9,500 nt of DNA from Azonexus sp. Lineage in GTDB: Bacteria > Pseudomonadota > Gammaproteobacteria > Burkholderiales > Rhodocyclaceae. Location of the stretch: assembly GCA_023150195.1 (NCBI GenBank), contig JAKLLI010000051.1:1-9500 (forward strand). Reading direction: 5' to 3'. The translations under genes were made by a program, and so were the position numbers. Each line of letters starts with the position of its first letter. Position 1 is the stretch's first letter. Positions 8,398 to 9,500 of this stretch are shown here, in pieces. A model generated the notes under the pieces. That model ran no database searches and had not been told where the DNA came from. It saw nothing but the letters and a program-made list of their open reading frames with translations.

Positions 8398-8570
8398 GGA
8401 TTGTCCAGAAAAGACAGAGAGGTTGTACGCATTGTCGCGCACCGACTCCTTACCGTGGTTGAAGATTCGTAAAACCGACTCCAGACAGGGAAATCACCCA
8501 TGTGTGTATGAAAGCCCAAATCAATTTACAATCGATTACAATCCGCTACATAGTCAAACAACCGCACGCC
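8398..8570. promoter_or_regulatory. Divergent intergenic region between the HPt/kinase block and the response regulator gene
   Basis: These 173 bases separate two divergent starts and must hold promoters for both directions. The stretch from about 8511 to 8560 is clearly more AT-rich than its surroundings. On the plus strand TACAAT (8537-8542) fits a -10 box at 5 of 6 positions but lacks a good -35. TTTACA (8525-8530) fits a -35 but its partner TACATA (8547-8552, 16-bp spacing) is poor. I cannot name a convincing promoter for either strand; activated promoters often look like this. Confidence 0.6.
8526..8552 (+). repeat. Direct repeats in 10-bp phase, candidate response-regulator binding site
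   Basis: TTACAATC occurs at 8526-8533 and again at 8536-8543, exactly 10 bp apart. A degenerate third copy (CTACATAG, 8546-8553) keeps the TACA core in phase, so TACA starts at 8527, 8537 and 8547. OmpR-family regulators commonly bind tandem half-sites about one helical turn apart. The position 19-45 bp ahead of the regulator's own start suggests autoregulation, with possible control of the divergent kinase block. The repeats are seen; the binding protein is inferred. Confidence 0.5.
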
Positions 8571-9284
8571 ATGGCCCATACCGCACTGATTGTTGAAGAT
8601 GACCCGGGAACCCGGCTCGTACTGGAAAGCACCCTGGCAACCGCGAGCATCGACAGTATTTTTGCCGAAGATGGTGCCAGCATGTGGAAGCAACTTGCAC
8701 ATAATCCGGATATTGTCATTCTCGATCTGAGCCTTCCCGATGCGGATGGCCTCGAACTCCTCCGTCAACTGCGCCAGCAATCCGAAATCCCGGTACTGAT
8801 TCACTCCACGCGCTCGGATGAGATCGAGCGCATTATCGGCATCGAAATTGGTGCAGACGATTTCCTGCCCAAGCCCTGCAACATGCGCGAACTGCTGGCC
8901 AGAACCCGCGGCCTGTTGCGACGCTCACAGGCCCGCATCACGGCGCAGCCCAGCAAGGCGGAGGCCAGAAAATTGGAATTCGGCCCGTGGACACTGGACC
9001 TCGCCTCACGCGAACTGCTGCACACGAGTGGTAACCCGGCCTCCTTGGGCGTTTCCGGCTTTGCCCTGCTCTCTGCCTTTCTTGAGCATCCCTTTGAACC
9101 CTTGTCCCGGGAACAGCTATCGCGAGTGCTCAAGCGGGAGTACGTCCCCTATGACCGGATCATTGACGTCCATGTCAGCCAGATCCGGCGCATCCTCGGC
9201 AAGCAGGATGATGGCAGCAGTTACATCAAAACGCTGCGCTCTCAGGGCTACGTTTTCATTGCACAGGTCAACGCAACAGCTTGA
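8571..9284 (+). CDS. OmpR-family response regulator (TorR/ArcA-like), REC plus winged-helix DNA-binding domain
   Basis: A 237-residue DNA-binding regulator of normal length. REC domain (1-118): acidic D10/D11 in LIVEDDP, phospho-acceptor D52 in IVILDLSLPD, S79 at the switch position and K101 in FLPKP. The block STRSDEIERIIGIEIGADD (79-97) closely matches the corresponding TorR and ArcA segment, regulators that receive phosphate from the HPt domain of hybrid kinases. A short linker leads to the winged helix (about 134-231), with the recognition-helix region YDRIIDVHVSQIRRILG (194-210) and C-terminal hairpin SYIKTLRSQGYVFI. The ATG at 8571 was chosen because REC domains begin there. In-frame ATGs at 8502 and 8508 would add residues that do not look like protein and would translate through the repeats. 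No Shine-Dalgarno precedes 8571. It is divergent from the kinase block and probably its cognate regulator; targets are unknown. Confidence 0.93.
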   Translation: MAHTALIVEDDPGTRLVLESTLATASIDSIFAEDGASMWKQLAHNPDIVILDLSLPDADGLELLRQLRQQSEIPVLIHSTRSDEIERIIGIEIGADDFLPKPCNMRELLARTRGLLRRSQARITAQPSKAEARKLEFGPWTLDLASRELLHTSGNPASLGVSGFALLSAFLEHPFEPLSREQLSRVLKREYVPYDRIIDVHVSQIRRILGKQDDGSSYIKTLRSQGYVFIAQVNATA

Positions 9285-9294
9285 TCATTTTTCT

Positions 9295-9337
9295 GACCAA
9301 AAAATAAGCCTGCAAATTGCAGGCTTATTTTTTGGTC
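9295..9337. terminator. Strong bidirectional rho-independent terminator
   Basis: A perfect 21-bp inverted repeat with a single-base centre at 9316. The GC-rich inner stem (AAGCCTGCAA / TTGCAGGCTT) is flanked by an A-tract on the left and a T-tract on the right, so a U-run follows the hairpin whichever strand is transcribed. It begins 10 bases after the regulator stop at 9284 and is well placed to end that transcript. Its symmetry suggests a convergent transcript arrives from the right. Confidence 0.92.
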
Positions 9338-9500
9338 TCAGGGCACCGGAGCACCCAGAGATTTAACAGGTTACCCAAAAACACCGTGATGCCTTCGGCT
9401 ATTCATTGCTGACGATGCAAAAATTTCTGCCACATTCCCTTTGCAGGCCTTCGAAACTGGATTTCAGCCGGTTTCTTGGCCTCTTTGGGGTTTGCTGCCC
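9338..9500. other. Right-end region without an assignable gene; possible tail of a convergent reading frame
   Basis: No recognisable gene is present in these 163 bases. On the minus strand one frame is open from the right edge (9498) to a TGA at 9403, giving 31 residues rich in Lys, Arg and Gln and ending KGMWQKFLHRQQ. It could be the end of a gene converging on the bidirectional terminator. Another minus-strand frame is also open over this short distance, so chance cannot be excluded. Confidence 0.3.

Noticed and set aside
8502..8570. Earlier in-frame ATG starts (8502, 8508) for the response regulator
   Set aside because: The 21-23 extra residues do not resemble any receiver N-terminus, and the stretch contains the AT-rich repeat and promoter region; REC homology starts right after the ATG at 8571.
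9412..9500. Plus-strand reading frame beginning with ATG near 9415
   Set aside because: No Shine-Dalgarno, no recognisable product, and only about 28 codons before the window ends.

Overview
The window looks like a chromosomal segment from a GC-rich Gram-negative proteobacterium. A betaproteobacterium such as a member of the Rhodocyclales is my best guess. This rests on G/C-ending codons, an inner-membrane/periplasm RND pump, a YgaP-type DUF2892 protein and a BarA/TorS-type hybrid kinase. The taxonomic guess is inference from protein flavour only.

Layout, right to left. Seven genes lie on the minus strand in one direction. A sensory block comes first: a stand-alone HPt protein (8005-8397), a membrane-bound hybrid histidine kinase with CHASE8-like sensor, HAMP, HisKA, HATPase, REC and HPt domains (5612-8008), and a single-domain REC protein (5229-5615). 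After a 57-bp gap holding a perfect palindrome comes an efflux/membrane block: an RND periplasmic adaptor (4173-5171), an RND inner-membrane permease (946-4176) and a small two-helix DUF2892 membrane protein (728-949). Last is the start of a 2-hydroxy-3-oxopropionate (tartronate semialdehyde) reductase-like gene (1-691), which runs off the left edge. Four of the junctions are 4-base stop/start overlaps, so translational coupling is likely within each block.

Divergent from the sensory block, on the plus strand, is a TorR/ArcA/OmpR-type response regulator (8571-9284). The gap between the two start codons (8398-8570) contains direct repeats in 10-bp phase, the kind of site such regulators bind. 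The regulator gene ends at a strong 21-bp inverted-repeat terminator with A and T tracts on both sides (9295-9337), which should work in both directions. The last ~160 bases hold only a possible tail of a convergent reading frame.

How it may work together: the kinase can run a His-Asp-His-Asp relay (H279, D589, H739, then D52 of the divergent regulator). The extra HPt protein (H60) and REC protein (D61) are possible side branches or phosphate sinks. The neighbouring RND pump is a plausible but unproven output. No outer-membrane TolC-type partner for the pump, no RNA genes, no CRISPR and no mobile element were seen. The long plus-strand reading frames opposite the minus-strand genes are judged to be shadows.
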